Shown: in pieces, positions 18,324-19,589 of the stretch | Layout of the letters: every line of letters starts with the position of its first letter | How positions within the stretch are numbered: the first letter of the stretch is position 1 | Origin: Zygnema cylindricum | Lineage: Eukaryota > Streptophyta > Zygnematophyceae > Zygnematales > Zygnemataceae | Reading direction: 5' to 3' | NCBI GenBank assembly: GCA_037447655.1 | Contig: JBBHKE010001250.1 | Coordinates: forward strand, 1 to 19,589 | Length of the DNA: 19,589 nucleotides | Notes under the pieces: generated by a model | The model's input: only the letters and a program-made list of their open reading frames with translations | What the model was told of the DNA's origin: nothing | Database searches by the model: none | Made by a program: the position numbers and the translations under genes

Positions 18324-19589
18324 ATGGGCCCTCCAAAGAAAAAGTCAGAGCCAAAAAAACGAGAGAACTACAGTAAAAGTATGTCCGATAATAAATTCAT
18401 TCATTTTGTTGTCACAAAAACATTGAGGACATCATCTCAAGTTCTGATGCACGGAGTCAAAATGACCGTAGATGGGAATATAGATAAATAAGGGGTCTTA
18501 ATATCCAGACACAATATATCCAGGCAGACACCCCAAAAAAAAACGCATCACATTCGACAATTATGTAAAAGCAAACTACAAAGTTGAGAAAAGTCCCTGC
18601 ACACCAAGCAACATCAGCGCTAAGCGAAAAGTCCTACGCCTACAGTCAACGCTTCCTTGTATCTCCGCACCAAGCCAGCAAATTCATATCCTAAACGTTC
18701 GTATTCCAAGACCCTCAGTTTTTGGACACCAAACGCACCGTGGCAAGGAAAAGGTGGCTTTCAGTACAGCACTGTATCACTTATCTACAGAACATTGCCT
18801 TAAAAAATGATTTATTTGTGCAGATTCAAGCTTTACAACTCCTTTGCCAAAAAAACGCTAAATAATTTTGAAAATGGCCCACAACTTACGCTATTATGCA
18901 AAGCCCCATCAACAAAGTCAACATAATAAACAACGGAATTGTAGGCCTGCATTTCTCTCCCTTTCTTCTGCAAAACCATTCACTTATCCCCTTTGCTTTC
19001 ACTCACCCCTTTTGCCAGTGCAGTTGTAAATCTTGAATTTGTGCATTAAGATGCTTTATGCAAGTTGAGAGGAGAACTGATAATCAAACAATATAAGCCC
19101 CAAAAACTAGACGGAAGAGAATAATTGCAACAAAAGATTTTGACAGAAAACTAATGAGGCATCCGTCATTATTGTGGAGGTCTTTCGACAAGACCTGTCG
19201 TAAAGCAGGTGTCTTTTTTGGAAAAATTATGGCGACGGTTTATGCACAACACACACGTCCTCAACTAAGTGCAGTGTGGAATCATTTCTACGGGGAACCT
19301 ACTTGTGAAACAACATCATAAGTCCTTTTCCTGATGTCCTAGACAGGCGCCAAAACGTTATCTTTTTCAAAAGTTCCCTTGAGAGGATGTCAAATGGTTG
19401 GGATTTCATACAAGCCTATTACAGATGCAATGCAAAATTTCTTCAAAAAAGGTTTGCCAACGCCTATAGGAGTAGGATTATTGGACGCCATAATAAAAGA
19501 TAGTGAGAGTCAAAACATTTGGAATTGTGTGATCGAGATTGATAATTTCATTATGAAACGAGATCCTTTTATACAAAGTTACAAAATGC
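18324..19589 (+). CDS. Argonaute-family-like gene, 5' part, runs off window
   Basis: Proposed exons are 18324-18378 (MGPPKKKSEPKKRENYSK, basic start, AAACATGG context, donor GTATGT), 18524-18773, 18824 to about 18905, and 19374 to the window end. Phases agree across introns 1 and 2 (145 and 50 bp). Exon 2 contains KRKVLRLQSTLP and QQIHILNVRIPRP. Exon 3 contains NNFENGPQLTLL. These match the order of Argonaute N-domain features: an LQxN-like strand, a YxYxVxIxP-like strand, then the F/Y-DG-xxxLYT signature. The last exon contains DAMQNFFKKGLPTPIGVGLL and WNCVIEIDNFIMKRDPFIQS, which resemble Argonaute linker 1 (LDVVLR...TPVGRSFF) and the LNIDV...K-PVI entry to PAZ. Argonautes bind small RNAs for gene silencing. 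The join between exon 3 and the last exon is unresolved, because the frame meets stops at 18924, so a frameshift or missed exon is possible. The match is by motif only. Confidence 0.45.
19097..19208 (+). other. Possible additional exon of the Argonaute-like gene
   Basis: An open frame contains RRKRIIATKDFDRKLMRHPS and LLWRSFDKTCRKA and ends at AAAGCAG|GTGTCT, a plausible donor. Joined to the acceptor TCTTTTTCAAAAG ending at 19373, the phase agrees with the last exon. The translated sequence does not clearly resemble an Argonaute, so this is weak. Confidence 0.2.

Noticed and set aside
1-19589. CRISPR array, bacterial operon or ribosome binding sites
   Set aside because: The tandem units seen are inside transposons or introns. 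Spliced genes and Pol III tRNAs indicate eukaryotic DNA.

Overview
This looks like AT-rich nuclear DNA from an animal. It has Pol III tRNA genes, spliced genes with short introns (one of about 50 bp), long non-coding stretches and many non-autonomous DNA transposons. A nematode or nematode-like invertebrate would fit (worm-like tRNA-Phe, an F-box/LRR gene, an Argonaute-like gene), but this is inference. The species cannot be named from the sequence.

Layout. Positions 1-3450 are mostly repeats: a (GA)n tract, GTAC-rich simple repeat, three TA-flanked MITEs sharing an ACACCG...ATCG terminus, two minus-strand tRNA-Phe genes and a decayed tRNA-like copy. Positions 3456-5593 hold nothing I can name. 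An F-box/LRR-like gene runs on the minus strand from 6639 to about 5594, with two apparent frameshifts, both at A runs. A long pyrimidine tract follows, then a short BTB-like fragment.

The central feature is a near-perfect inverted duplication. The left arm is 7493-8845, the right arm is 10243-11593, and they enclose a spacer of about 1.4 kb. Each arm carries one MITE of the TA family. The left arm begins inside an intact TTA-flanked Harbinger-like MITE (7184-7891), which the right arm carries only as a truncated copy. The spacer holds a hAT-like non-autonomous element with 8-bp target duplications and an internal tandem array.

To the right is a three-exon plus-strand gene (12343-13927) coding for a predicted 198-residue, charged and probably helical protein. 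Its large intron is built from diverged repeats. After more intergenic sequence and a third tRNA-Phe (16000-16072), the window ends in the first exons of what I read as an Argonaute-family gene (from 18324, running off the edge).

The protein genes appear unrelated and there is no operon. The most notable system-level observation is the co-occurrence of a 1.35-kb-arm palindrome, which could make long hairpin RNA if transcribed, and a probable Argonaute gene 6.7 kb away. That link is speculation.
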